64,000 bases of DNA from Hungatella_A sp034142505 (GTDB lineage Bacteria; Bacillota; Clostridia; Lachnospirales; Lachnospiraceae). Below are positions 52,847-61,311 of the stretch, piece after piece (position 1 is the stretch's first letter; each line of letters begins with the position of its first letter). The notes under the pieces were generated by a model, which saw only the letters and a list, made by a program, of their open reading frames with translations, made no database searches and had not been told where the DNA came from. The stretch is from contig JAWZDV010000030.1 in assembly GCA_034142505.1 (NCBI GenBank), positions 1-64,000 of the forward strand, given 5' to 3'. A program made the position numbers and the translations under genes.

Positions 52847-54637
52847 CTTACTCCCAGCCGGCCGCTCATTAATCTCCCTGATCTTATCCGGGTCCGTCTT
52901 AAACTGCCGCCTGCTGTCCATCAAACCATTAACCTCCTGCTGCACATCCGTCACCTGGGTATAACAATACCCACACACATACGGAATCTCCTTAATCGCT
53001 GTCGTAATGGTGTCAAACCTTTCCAGGAATGCTTTCTCGTCAGCCGCCTTACTGCCATAGCCCCAGCCGGCATTTCCATCAAACGCGATTCCTCCGAATT
53101 CACTGATGATCACCGGCTGCCCCCGGTAGGTGAAATCACCGGCAAATGCAGACCTGAACCCGGAATGATACACCTGATTCGACAAAATCCCATCTCTGCA
53201 CTGAATATACCGGTTCTTTAACCTGTCCCCATACTCCTCATAATCGTGGAACGTCAAAATATCCGAAACCGTATGTTCCCAGCCATCATTGGTGATCACC
53301 GGCCGGAAAGGGTCCATGCTTTTTGTCAGATGGTAAACCGCTTCCGTAAAATGCTGCTGTTCCCGCCTCCTCTTAACCTGGGGAATCCCCCAGGATTCGT
53401 TAAAAGGAACCCAGGTAATAATAGACGGATGGTTATAAAACTGCCTGACAATCCCCATCCATTCACTGGTAAACAGTTCCACCGCGGCATCGCTGAAAAG
53501 ATACGCCGCCGGCGCCTCACTCCATACCAGCATTCCCTTCCGGTCACACAGGGATAGAAACCGTTCATCCTCTGTCTTTTGATGTTTTCTGATTCCATTA
53601 AAGCCCATGGCCCGGATCTTATCAATATCTTCTGCCAGCGCTGCTTCACCTTGCGGCGTCAAGTGGGAATCTTCCCAGTAGCCCTGATCCAGAATCAGTC
53701 TCTGGTACAGGGGCACCCCATTTAAGAGAATATTGGGTCCGTCAATCCGGATCTCCCTCATCCCAAAATAAGACTCCACCACGTCCCAGACACGCCCCCC
53801 GGCCATTACCTGAAATGTAATCTCATAGAGTTCCGGATTGTCCGGCGTCCACATATGGATACCCCATGGCGACTGGTCCTCCGCCTTCTCCAGACTGACC
53901 GAAGTGAGAACCGGCTCATACATCTGGTCTTTCTCCACTGTCACAACCTGCTTTGCTATCAGACGCCCATCAAAGCTGACCACAGCCTCCACCGCTGCCT
54001 CCTGAACTTCCACAGTCCATGGAAATTCCAGATGATACTCAAGATCAAGCTTCCGCTCTGCAAGATCGGGGGTCATTTTCACCGATTGCAGGCTGATAGT
54101 GGGAACATACTCCATCCACACGGTTTTCCAGATCCCCGTCGTCTGTACATACCAGCACTCAAAATTTTCATTCACCCAGCGCTGCTTTCCCCTTGGCTGC
54201 TGCCTGTCATTCCAGTCTTCCACTTTCACAGTAATTCGGATGCTCCCCGGAGACACCAGATTTGTGATATCAAAAGAAAAACGGCTGTATCCCCCCCGGT
54301 GTTCTCCTGCATACTGTCCATCAATCCATACCTTGGTCAAAAAATCGCTTCCCTCAAAATGAAGCATCAGTTTATGATCCTGCAGGCATTGGTCTTTTAC
54401 CGCCGCCGTTCTCTCATACCAGATGCAGGGGTGAAATGTCTCATCTCCGATACCGCTCTTTCTGGTCTCGTAGGTAAATGGGACCTGAATGATCCGGCAG
54501 CTTCCAAATTCCTCAAACCACCGCTCCTCCTCCCCCAGGTTCTCGTCATCAAACTGAAACTTCCACTCCCCATTCAGTCCCTCAAAGCTGTCTCTCACAA
54601 ACTGCGGTCTTGGATATTCCTTGCTATGTATGCTCAT
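52838..54637 (-). CDS. GH2 beta-glycosidase
   Basis: 599 residues with the GH2 order: sugar-binding domain (GLNGEWKFQFDDENLG), immunoglobulin-like domain, then TIM barrel. The acid/base glutamate is in WVPFNESWGIP and the nucleophile in VIISEFGGIAFDG. The length fits the compact beta-galactosidase/beta-glucuronidase subfamily without the C-terminal domains of LacZ. No signal peptide. Its start overlaps the esterase stop by 4 bases. The last residues (RPAGSKPF) run into an ATPase relic, so the natural C-terminus may have been altered by recombination. Confidence 0.9.
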   Translation of the reverse strand: MSIHSKEYPRPQFVRDSFEGLNGEWKFQFDDENLGEEERWFEEFGSCRIIQVPFTYETRKSGIGDETFHPCIWYERTAAVKDQCLQDHKLMLHFEGSDFLTKVWIDGQYAGEHRGGYSRFSFDITNLVSPGSIRITVKVEDWNDRQQPRGKQRWVNENFECWYVQTTGIWKTVWMEYVPTISLQSVKMTPDLAERKLDLEYHLEFPWTVEVQEAAVEAVVSFDGRLIAKQVVTVEKDQMYEPVLTSVSLEKAEDQSPWGIHMWTPDNPELYEITFQVMAGGRVWDVVESYFGMREIRIDGPNILLNGVPLYQRLILDQGYWEDSHLTPQGEAALAEDIDKIRAMGFNGIRKHQKTEDERFLSLCDRKGMLVWSEAPAAYLFSDAAVELFTSEWMGIVRQFYNHPSIITWVPFNESWGIPQVKRRREQQHFTEAVYHLTKSMDPFRPVITNDGWEHTVSDILTFHDYEEYGDRLKNRYIQCRDGILSNQVYHSGFRSAFAGDFTYRGQPVIISEFGGIAFDGNAGWGYGSKAADEKAFLERFDTITTAIKEIPYVCGYCYTQVTDVQQEVNGLMDSRRQFKTDPDKIREINERPAGSKPF

Positions 54638-55470
54638 ACTTCTTCCTTCTCCATCTTCCTGTTTTTCGATGCCAGCCAGGTCATAGCCTGTTTCATCGCC
54701 GGTTCCCAGAATTCAAAATCATGTTTTCCGCCGTCCCATGCGTTGGCGGTGACAGGCAGCCGGTATTCTTCTGCAAATGATAAAAAATCCGGAAACTGGT
54801 ATGGGAACAGCGGGTCCTCGGTCCCAAACAGATAGAGCATATCCGGCAGCCTGATCCCCTCCCCCATCTTCCTTTTTGCAATTGCCGCATAATCATATTC
54901 TTCCGAATCCCAATTTCTGTTTTTGCCAAATACCCGTTCCATATTCTTTTCAAGCAGTTCCCGGTCATGTCCCGCCCCATTCTCCAGCAGGCTTCGAAGG
55001 TTGAGCGGCGCCGACAGACATACCACCGCCCGGTACATCCCCGGATACCTGGCGCTGATCACCGCTGCCCCTCGTCCCCCCATGGAAAGTCCTCCCAGAA
55101 ACCGTTCCCCCGCCTGGTCTGAAACCGGCAGCATCGCTTCCATAGCGGCGGGCAGTTCTTTCGCGATAAAGGTGCACATCCCGGGCCCCCCTTCCACATC
55201 CTCGTACCAGGAGTTCAGGCCCGACGGCATGACAACCGCGATCCCCGTTTCCTGTGCGTAGCGTTCCGTTGGCATCATCGTCAGGCAGTCCGTGTAATCT
55301 CCTGTAAACCCATTTAAAAAATACAGTACCGGAAATCTCACCCCTGCCGGAAATTTTTCTTTGTAGTGGTCCCCGGCCTCCCTCTGTGCCGAATATTCCG
55401 GCAATACCACGGAAACCTCAGTCCGCATGTTTAATGATTTTGAAAAAAAGTTCACTTTTACAAGACTCAT
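54634..55470 (-). CDS. alpha/beta-hydrolase esterase (EstA/feruloyl-esterase type)
   Basis: 278 residues. The nucleophile serine is in GGLSMGGRGAAVIS, the oxyanion region in VLYFLNGFTGDYTD, and the histidine in WDGGKHDFEFWEP. This matches the EstA-like group related to esterase D and feruloyl esterases. It would remove acyl groups from imported sugars in the cytoplasm. I start at 55470 (MSLVKVNFF), where GAGAGGA has proper spacing; the ATG two codons earlier is too close. It lies between the permease gene and GH2, so deacylation probably precedes glycosidic cleavage. Confidence 0.88.
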   Translation of the reverse strand: MSLVKVNFFSKSLNMRTEVSVVLPEYSAQREAGDHYKEKFPAGVRFPVLYFLNGFTGDYTDCLTMMPTERYAQETGIAVVMPSGLNSWYEDVEGGPGMCTFIAKELPAAMEAMLPVSDQAGERFLGGLSMGGRGAAVISARYPGMYRAVVCLSAPLNLRSLLENGAGHDRELLEKNMERVFGKNRNWDSEEYDYAAIAKRKMGEGIRLPDMLYLFGTEDPLFPYQFPDFLSFAEEYRLPVTANAWDGGKHDFEFWEPAMKQAMTWLASKNRKMEKEEV

Positions 55471-55483
55471 ACACATTTCCTCT

Positions 55484-56356
55484 CTATCCTTTGACGCCGG
55501 AGCCCACGTCAATGCCTTTTAAAAACTGTTTCCGGAATACCAGATACACCACCAGAGTAGGAATCATGGCAATCACACAGCCGGCCAGAAGCCGTTCCGG
55601 GCGGGAGCTGAAATTTGCGTTGCTGCTGGAATCATTTAACAGGCGAAGGGCCGGTGTGATGGTGGAATGGGCCGGCGTGGTGATGGCTATGGAAGGCCAC
55701 AGGAAATCATTCCAGGCACTGCTGAACTTGAAAATCCCTACAATCGTCAGAATTGGTGTCAGCAGCGGGATATCAACCTTCGTAAAGATCCTGATCTCCC
55801 CAGCCCCGTCAATTCTGGCCGCCTCCTCCAGTTCCCGCGGAATGCCCTTCATGAAGTTCCGGATGAGGAAAATGTAGAACACGTCCGCCACCGTCGGCGC
55901 AATGATGGAGGGCAGCCGGTCAATCCAGCCCAGCCATGTATAAAAGGAATACTGGGGCACCAGAGCCACCACGTTTGGGATGGTGCTCAGTGCGAACAGC
56001 CCCCAGAACAACGTCTCCTTCCCCTTGAACTCAAACCGCTCAAATCCATAGGCAGACATCGTGCATAACACTAATGTCAGCAGAATACTGGCCACGCAGA
56101 CCACTGCCGTATTGCCCATAGCCTTAAAAAGAGGAACCGCCGGATAATTCAAAACATAGGTATAATTCTCAAGCGTCCAGTCATGAGGAATCAGATTCAA
56201 ATCCTTTGCAAACATTTTCACTTCCAGATTTGATTTAAAGCTGGTCAGCGCACCTGCCACAATCGGCAGAATCCACAAGGCGGCAAACACGGCCATAGCC
56301 AGGCTCAGCAGCCATGATGACATCTGCCGTTTATTCATGAGATATCTTCTTTTCAT
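55484..56356 (-). CDS. ABC sugar permease (MalG type), cluster 3
   Basis: 290 residues, six membrane segments, EAA loop in ELEEAARIDGAGEIRIFTKV and the tail GIDVGSGVKG. AAAGGAGG precedes the ATG. It is the second permease of the cluster 3 importer and lies 13 bases before the esterase start. The substrate is unknown; the companion GH2 and esterase suggest an acylated beta-galactoside or beta-glucuronide. Confidence 0.92.
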   Translation of the reverse strand: MKRRYLMNKRQMSSWLLSLAMAVFAALWILPIVAGALTSFKSNLEVKMFAKDLNLIPHDWTLENYTYVLNYPAVPLFKAMGNTAVVCVASILLTLVLCTMSAYGFERFEFKGKETLFWGLFALSTIPNVVALVPQYSFYTWLGWIDRLPSIIAPTVADVFYIFLIRNFMKGIPRELEEAARIDGAGEIRIFTKVDIPLLTPILTIVGIFKFSSAWNDFLWPSIAITTPAHSTITPALRLLNDSSSNANFSSRPERLLAGCVIAMIPTLVVYLVFRKQFLKGIDVGSGVKG

Positions 56357-56372
56357 TGTTCGTCTGCCTCCT

Positions 56373-57305
56373 TTAATTTTTCTGCATGATTCTCACCTGA
56401 ACCAGCGACACCACCACCATGACCACTCCCAGAATCAGGGCCATAGCCGAGGCAATACCAGGATTGGAGCCGTAAGCCCCCTGAAATCCCGTATCTCTGA
56501 TGTACTGCATCATCATCATATTGGAATTCCGGGTAAAGCCGTTGACGATTTCCACCACGGGACCGCCTTTATTGAACATCCAGGGCTGCCCCCAGACATT
56601 GAACTCCGCAATGATGCTGACCGCCAGCGTATAGGAAATAGGGTACTTCATGGAGGGCAGGATAATACGGAAAAACCGCTGGATGCAGCCGGCCCCATCC
56701 ACCTTGGAGGCATCCAGGATATCCGTCGGAATTCCGGCCAGCGCCGCCTGGTAAATCACCATATTCATGCCGGTTCCCCACCAGACGGTGATGATAATGA
56801 TGGACGCCCAGTTCAGAGGAACCGTGTTGGTCCAGGAAAGCTTTCCCAGTCCCAGAAGATTATTGATAATGCCGTAATTGGTGTTAAACATATAGTTCCA
56901 GGAGCCCATGACGATAGATAGGGACAACAGGGCCGGAAGATAGAAAATCGTCTGGTATATCCTGTGTCCGGGGCATTTGCTGTTCAGCGCCGCTGCCAGC
57001 AGCAGCGGCACGATGATGCGCAAAGGCACCGTGATCAGTACAAACAGACAGGTATTCCAAAGTCCCCATCTCAGTTCCCAGTAAAACAGGGAACTTTGAT
57101 CCGTCAGAATCGTCTTCAGATTCTCTAGTCCCACCCACTGAGGCATTTTCCCCAGATCCCACTTTGTGAACGCGGCGTAAATGCCGGCCAGCGATGGAAA
57201 CAGGTTAAAACAGCCGAATATGATCAGGTGGGGAAGCAGAAACAGAAGCGGCACATAACGCCGCCTGTTTCTGCTCTTATTTTTTACTGCTGCGTTTTGT
57301 ATCAT
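56373..57305 (-). CDS. ABC sugar permease (MalF type), cluster 3
   Basis: 310 residues with a basic N-terminus (KNKSRNRRRY), six membrane segments and an EAA-like loop in DILDASKVDGAGCIQRFFRI. AGAAGGAGAAG precedes the ATG. It pairs with the following permease. As in clusters 1 and 2, no ATPase is encoded nearby. Confidence 0.92.
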   Translation of the reverse strand: MIQNAAVKNKSRNRRRYVPLLFLLPHLIIFGCFNLFPSLAGIYAAFTKWDLGKMPQWVGLENLKTILTDQSSLFYWELRWGLWNTCLFVLITVPLRIIVPLLLAAALNSKCPGHRIYQTIFYLPALLSLSIVMGSWNYMFNTNYGIINNLLGLGKLSWTNTVPLNWASIIIITVWWGTGMNMVIYQAALAGIPTDILDASKVDGAGCIQRFFRIILPSMKYPISYTLAVSIIAEFNVWGQPWMFNKGGPVVEIVNGFTRNSNMMMMQYIRDTGFQGAYGSNPGIASAMALILGVVMVVVSLVQVRIMQKN

Positions 57306-57345
57306 GGCGCCACTTCTCCTTCTGTCCGGGCGCCCAGCCTGACCG

Positions 57346-58659
57346 TTACTGCTGGGCCTTAATCTCTGCTTCTATCTTCGCTATCATTCCATCCGCATAC
57401 TCGTCGAGAGTCATATGGCCGTACACCGCCTGGAAGCCAAAGGAATTGAAGGTGGCGTCGCAGACACTGCTGTAAAGGAAGGTCGGACACCAGTGCCTGG
57501 TTCCCGCCTTGTCAACCATAGCCTGGGGAAGCTTTCCATACTCGTCACCGGCAGCCAGCTCCTTGTTGGCTATGATGGAGCCGGCATCGGCCCACAGCAT
57601 GGCATTGTCTTCAAACCAGCTGATGAATTCTCCCGCCGCCTTCCTCTTCTCCTCCGTATAACCGCGCTGCGGCATTACGAAGGTATGGGCGGCTGCATAG
57701 GTCAGCACGTCATCGGTTCCGTATTGTACGCCTGGAAGCATCACATAGTCCAGGCCATAGGTCTTAATCACGTTCAGATTCCAGGTGCCTCCCGTGGTAA
57801 ATACTGCCTCACCCATAGCAAACATTCCAAGAGCGTCCGAATCTTCCTCCATAAAATATCCCTTATCATAGAGGTTCTTCCATTCGCCCTGTGCCTTTTT
57901 CAGAATTTCCCGGTCAATTGCCAGTGTCTTGCCATCCTCGGAATAGGTTCCACCATTGGTGATAAAAGTATGGAGCATGTCATTTCTCGCCCAGCTGCCA
58001 ACCAGCGGTTTGATCTGTTCTATCACGCCGGCTTCCTTTAGACGGTCGCCCAGTTCATAGATTTCATCCCAGGTGACAATATTGTCCTCTATCATCTCCG
58101 GATAATACTGGTCAATCAAAGCTTTGTTTCCGTAGAGAACGGCTGACGGGAAATCCAGAATCACACCGTACCGCTCCCCGTTATAAACTGCCATGTCTGC
58201 ATTGTTATACCGTTCTTCTGCCAAGTTCTCATATCCATCGGTCAGTCCCTCAATCGGCTGGATCGCCCCTTTATCCGCCAGGTATGGAATGTAATTGTTA
58301 TGTACCACGCTAATGTCAGGCGCCTGATTGTCATCGCCCGCCACCATCGGCAGTTTCACATAAAGATCCGTAGTGGCCTCCATTGCAATATGATTCACCT
58401 TGATATTCGGGTGTTCCTCATTAAACTGTTTCACAATCCCATCCATGGTGACACCGTCATCCCCTGTAAACAGGGACCAGAAATTCAATTCTACCACAGT
58501 TTCTGACGCATCGCCTTTTGCCGCCTCCGACTTGGCAGCCTCTGTCTCCTTGTCCGTTGCCACACCACCGGAACTGTCCGCGTTCTTTCCCCCACAGGCA
58601 GACATTCCCAATGCCATGCATGATAATGCAATTGCTAAAAAATAGTGATTTCTCTTCAT
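57346..58659 (-). CDS. ABC sugar-binding lipoprotein, cluster 3
   Basis: 437 residues. Lipobox LGMSACGGK follows a signal peptide; then a linker and a type-1 binding fold beginning VVELNFWSLFTGDDGVTMDG. The start at 58659 is chosen for GGGGAGG upstream and the signal peptide; in-frame codons further upstream are AT-rich leader. It is the first gene of the cluster 3 operon. A strong promoter lies at 58736-58764 and an inverted repeat between promoter and gene may bind a repressor. Confidence 0.93.
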   Translation of the reverse strand: MKRNHYFLAIALSCMALGMSACGGKNADSSGGVATDKETEAAKSEAAKGDASETVVELNFWSLFTGDDGVTMDGIVKQFNEEHPNIKVNHIAMEATTDLYVKLPMVAGDDNQAPDISVVHNNYIPYLADKGAIQPIEGLTDGYENLAEERYNNADMAVYNGERYGVILDFPSAVLYGNKALIDQYYPEMIEDNIVTWDEIYELGDRLKEAGVIEQIKPLVGSWARNDMLHTFITNGGTYSEDGKTLAIDREILKKAQGEWKNLYDKGYFMEEDSDALGMFAMGEAVFTTGGTWNLNVIKTYGLDYVMLPGVQYGTDDVLTYAAAHTFVMPQRGYTEEKRKAAGEFISWFEDNAMLWADAGSIIANKELAAGDEYGKLPQAMVDKAGTRHWCPTFLYSSVCDATFNSFGFQAVYGHMTLDEYADGMIAKIEAEIKAQQ

Positions 58660-58708
58660 GTTGAAACCTCCCCTTCTTTTGTTGTCAATGGTTTTCCAGT
58701 CATTATAT

Positions 58709-58723
58709 AACAGCATATCTGTT
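58709..58723. promoter_or_regulatory. inverted repeat downstream of the cluster 3 promoter
   Basis: AACAG (58709-58713) and CTGTT (58719-58723) flank CATAT, in a wider imperfect palindrome. It falls about 15-30 bases after the predicted start point of the cluster 3 operon, a classical repressor position. The ArsR-type regulator encoded next door is the obvious candidate to bind it. Confidence 0.4.
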
Positions 58724-58735
58724 GTATATATCTCA

Positions 58736-58764
58736 ATAATATAGCAATAATTACATAAAGTCAA
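58736..58764 (-). promoter_or_regulatory. promoter of the cluster 3 operon
   Basis: On the minus strand TTGACT (58764-58759) and TATTAT (58741-58736) are separated by 17 bases. The leader to the binding-protein start is about 70 bases. A second TATAAT at 58707-58702 lacks a partner -35. The motif AAGTCAATT recurs near 58758 and 58828. Confidence 0.55.
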
Positions 58765-58901
58765 TTATTTATTTTATATTTTTATATATTTTGCATATTA
58801 TTTTTTCTTTTATAACAGTATTTATGTATAATAAGTCAATTTATTCTATTCCATAAGATAAAGTTCCTGTTATTAAACCACCTTGGGGCAAGACGAAAAA
58901 A

Positions 58902-58928
58902 AGCCTGGAAGTTGTTTCCTTCCAGGCT
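58902..58928 (-). terminator. terminator of the ArsR-type regulator gene
   Basis: AGCCTGGAAG (58902-58911) and CTTCCAGGCT (58919-58928) form a perfect 10-base stem with a 7-base loop. On the minus strand it is followed by seven Ts. It lies 7 bases after the regulator stop, which separates its transcript from the cluster 3 operon. Confidence 0.85.
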
Positions 58929-58935
58929 GAATGTT

Positions 58936-59859
58936 TTACCGGTATTCCAGTTCCATTAAAATATCCTGCTCATAATTTCCAAAGGTTTTTCCAAAAATAT
59001 TGAATCCACCCACATAAACGGCATCCTCCTTGTTGCCGATGGTCATTTGAATAAAGGGGTCCCGCTCAAGTTTCAAATCACTGATTTTAATATCCGACAT
59101 TTTATTGTGATTGACGTAAGTTCCATCTGTTTTAATCTCCCAGGTCACCAGCATACCGTACTGCGATGAACCGGCAGGCCAGAATGCGGGGGTATACCGC
59201 CCCCGTCTGGAACCAAAATCATCGGTACTCGTCCATGTTGCGCATTCCACGTCATTGACCCACATCGTAATATCCGACTTCCATCCCTCCCGGTATCCAG
59301 GCGCTTCCGAACAGATCTCCATAGAAAATGTAATACTCATGGGAACCCGGTCCTTGGGAAGCAGATTGGCAAAGCGGTATTTGACGTACCCCTTTGAAGT
59401 CCAGAGAAGCCCTGTCTGTCCCCTCTCGCCAAGATAAAAACTGTACTCCTTGTCTTCCATGCCGATCACACCTTGTGCGGAACACAGACCACAGGTTGGG
59501 AATACCAAACAGTCCACATAGGCGCCAACAGGCATCTCAATTCTGGCTACCTCGCTGATATCCGTGTTTCTTGGCAGAAAACAGATATTGGCAAAGTCCG
59601 CGCTCCTGCTGCAAACTTTCATGGTTCCATGGCTTCCCGGCTGCTCTTCCATCCTGACAAGTCCTGCTTTCTCAAGCAATTTCAAATGGAAGGCCGCGCT
59701 TGACTGTGGAAGCTCCAGGATTTTGGCAATCTCTCCGATAAATAAATTACTCTGATCCAGCAGTTTGATCATCTCCAGCCGCACCGGAGATGACAGCGCC
59801 TTGCCCAATTCACAGATTTGATCTACATCTTCCAATAAATATTCCTTTATCTTGGCCAT
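58936..59859 (-). CDS. long ArsR-type regulator, probably of cluster 3
   Basis: 307 residues, three times the usual ArsR length. Residues about 10-80 form a winged helix (CELGKALSSPVRLEMIKLLD, ILELPQSSAAFHLKLLEKAG). The remaining 220 residues are beta-rich with many aromatics (GRYTPAFWPAGSSQYGMLVT), which suggests a jelly-roll-like ligand domain, perhaps for a sugar. The CGLC pair at about 123-126 could bind metal or form a disulfide. GGAAGG precedes the ATG. It is encoded just upstream of the importer operon in the same direction, behind its own terminator, which suggests local control. The ligand is inferred. Confidence 0.82.
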   Translation of the reverse strand: MAKIKEYLLEDVDQICELGKALSSPVRLEMIKLLDQSNLFIGEIAKILELPQSSAAFHLKLLEKAGLVRMEEQPGSHGTMKVCSRSADFANICFLPRNTDISEVARIEMPVGAYVDCLVFPTCGLCSAQGVIGMEDKEYSFYLGERGQTGLLWTSKGYVKYRFANLLPKDRVPMSITFSMEICSEAPGYREGWKSDITMWVNDVECATWTSTDDFGSRRGRYTPAFWPAGSSQYGMLVTWEIKTDGTYVNHNKMSDIKISDLKLERDPFIQMTIGNKEDAVYVGGFNIFGKTFGNYEQDILMELEYR

Positions 59860-59996
59860 CTGTTTTTCCTTCCAGTAGTTGCTACCGCATTTTTATTTAT
59901 TTTATCATAAAAACCGGCATTCTTACAACAGCCAATCCCTACGAATCTTCTTTTCCGCCGGAATGTCTACTCAGCAGCCTATCGGTCCCATTATTT

Positions 59997-61289
59997 TTAT
60001 GAAAGTAAAGGAGATTTTATCAGGGCAATTTTCATTTTCAGGATACGCAGAACGGATTCGTCAATCTGTCTCTCCGGTATCTCTCCGTTTTTTACCGCCT
60101 CCAGCACAGCCGGGATCTGGGTTTCAAAGTCTGTACAGCACAATAAATCATTTCCCGCCTGCACAGCCAGAACGGCGGCCTGGGCATCGCCTGTGAATTC
60201 GCGGATTCCGTCCATCACCAGATCGTCTGTCACGATGACACCGGAAAAGCCAAGCTCCTTTCGCAGAATTTCATGAACGCGGGGAGATAAAGAGGCAGGA
60301 AATTGCTCATCCATGCATTTCACAATATTGTGGGAAACCAGCACCATGTCAGCGCCGCTGTCGATTCCGGCCTGAAACGGGAGAAAATCGGAGGTCCGGA
60401 ATGTCTCATAGGAGCGGTTGTCATAGGCGATTCCGGTGTGGGTGTCTTCATTATTTCCATAGCCGGGGAAATGCTTCAGTACGGAACCGGTCTTCTGATC
60501 CTTCATCGTCCCGACAACCGTCTCAACATACGTAGACGTCTGCACTGCATCTTTTCCAAAGCTTCTGTCATAGATAAAGTCGTCCGGATTTTCCGAGACA
60601 TCACAGACAGGGGCAAAGTTTACAAGGATACCGAGAGATTTTAACAGCTGGCATTTCTCAGCGGTATCACTCCGGACCGCGTCAAAGCCGCCGTCCTGGT
60701 ACAGCTGCTGTGATGACGAAAACGGGGCGGACCGAAACGCCGGATACCGGCTGATCCGGTTCACGCTTCCTCCCTCTTCATCCACACCAATCAGCATCGG
60801 GATTGACACGGATGATTGATAGGACTGAATATTGGAGGACACCTCCTCCGGCGTTTTCCCATCGAAATCCCGGGCAAATAAAATATAACCGCCAAGCTGG
60901 TACTCTGCCGCTTTCTGCGCGGCCTGTTCCTCCGGGCAGCGGGCAATGAACATCTGGCTTACTTTCTCCTCCAGTGACATCCCCTCCAGGATCGCCTGGG
61001 CCCGGGCTCCCGCCGTCATGGGGGCTGGCTCAGCTGACGCGTCTGACGATTCTGATGCCCCCGATGCATCTGCCCCACCCCCACGATTTGCACCGTCGGC
61101 GTCCGCCAGGCTCTGATCCAAATTCGATTCTGCCTGGGCTTGGGTCTGCGGCTCCATTTCCGCCTTATCTCTCTTCTGCTTCCCATTCTGATTCCCTACG
61201 AATCCTGCTGCCGCCACCACGCAAACAACCGCAAGAATCCCAATTATCGGCGGCAGCAAATTTATTTGATGGTATCGTTTACTGCTCAT
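59997..61289 (-). CDS. membrane-anchored GH3 beta-N-acetylhexosaminidase (NagZ-like)
   Basis: 430 residues. An N-terminal membrane segment (residues about 10-30) is followed by a 60-residue Ala/Ser/Asp/Gly-rich linker and a single GH3 barrel. Motifs are GGYILFARDFDG, VLKHFPGYGNNEDTHTG with the acid/base-type histidine loop of NagZ enzymes, and VIVTDDLVMDGI with the nucleophile aspartate. It probably trims N-acetylglucosamine from peptidoglycan outside the membrane. Two adjacent ATGs follow GGAGGAAG; the second, at 61289, has better spacing. It is probably not part of the sugar clusters. Confidence 0.88.
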   Translation of the reverse strand: MSSKRYHQINLLPPIIGILAVVCVVAAAGFVGNQNGKQKRDKAEMEPQTQAQAESNLDQSLADADGANRGGGADASGASESSDASAEPAPMTAGARAQAILEGMSLEEKVSQMFIARCPEEQAAQKAAEYQLGGYILFARDFDGKTPEEVSSNIQSYQSSVSIPMLIGVDEEGGSVNRISRYPAFRSAPFSSSQQLYQDGGFDAVRSDTAEKCQLLKSLGILVNFAPVCDVSENPDDFIYDRSFGKDAVQTSTYVETVVGTMKDQKTGSVLKHFPGYGNNEDTHTGIAYDNRSYETFRTSDFLPFQAGIDSGADMVLVSHNIVKCMDEQFPASLSPRVHEILRKELGFSGVIVTDDLVMDGIREFTGDAQAAVLAVQAGNDLLCCTDFETQIPAVLEAVKNGEIPERQIDESVLRILKMKIALIKSPLLS

Positions 61290-61311
61290 CATCTTCCTCC
61301 ATTAACCATAT

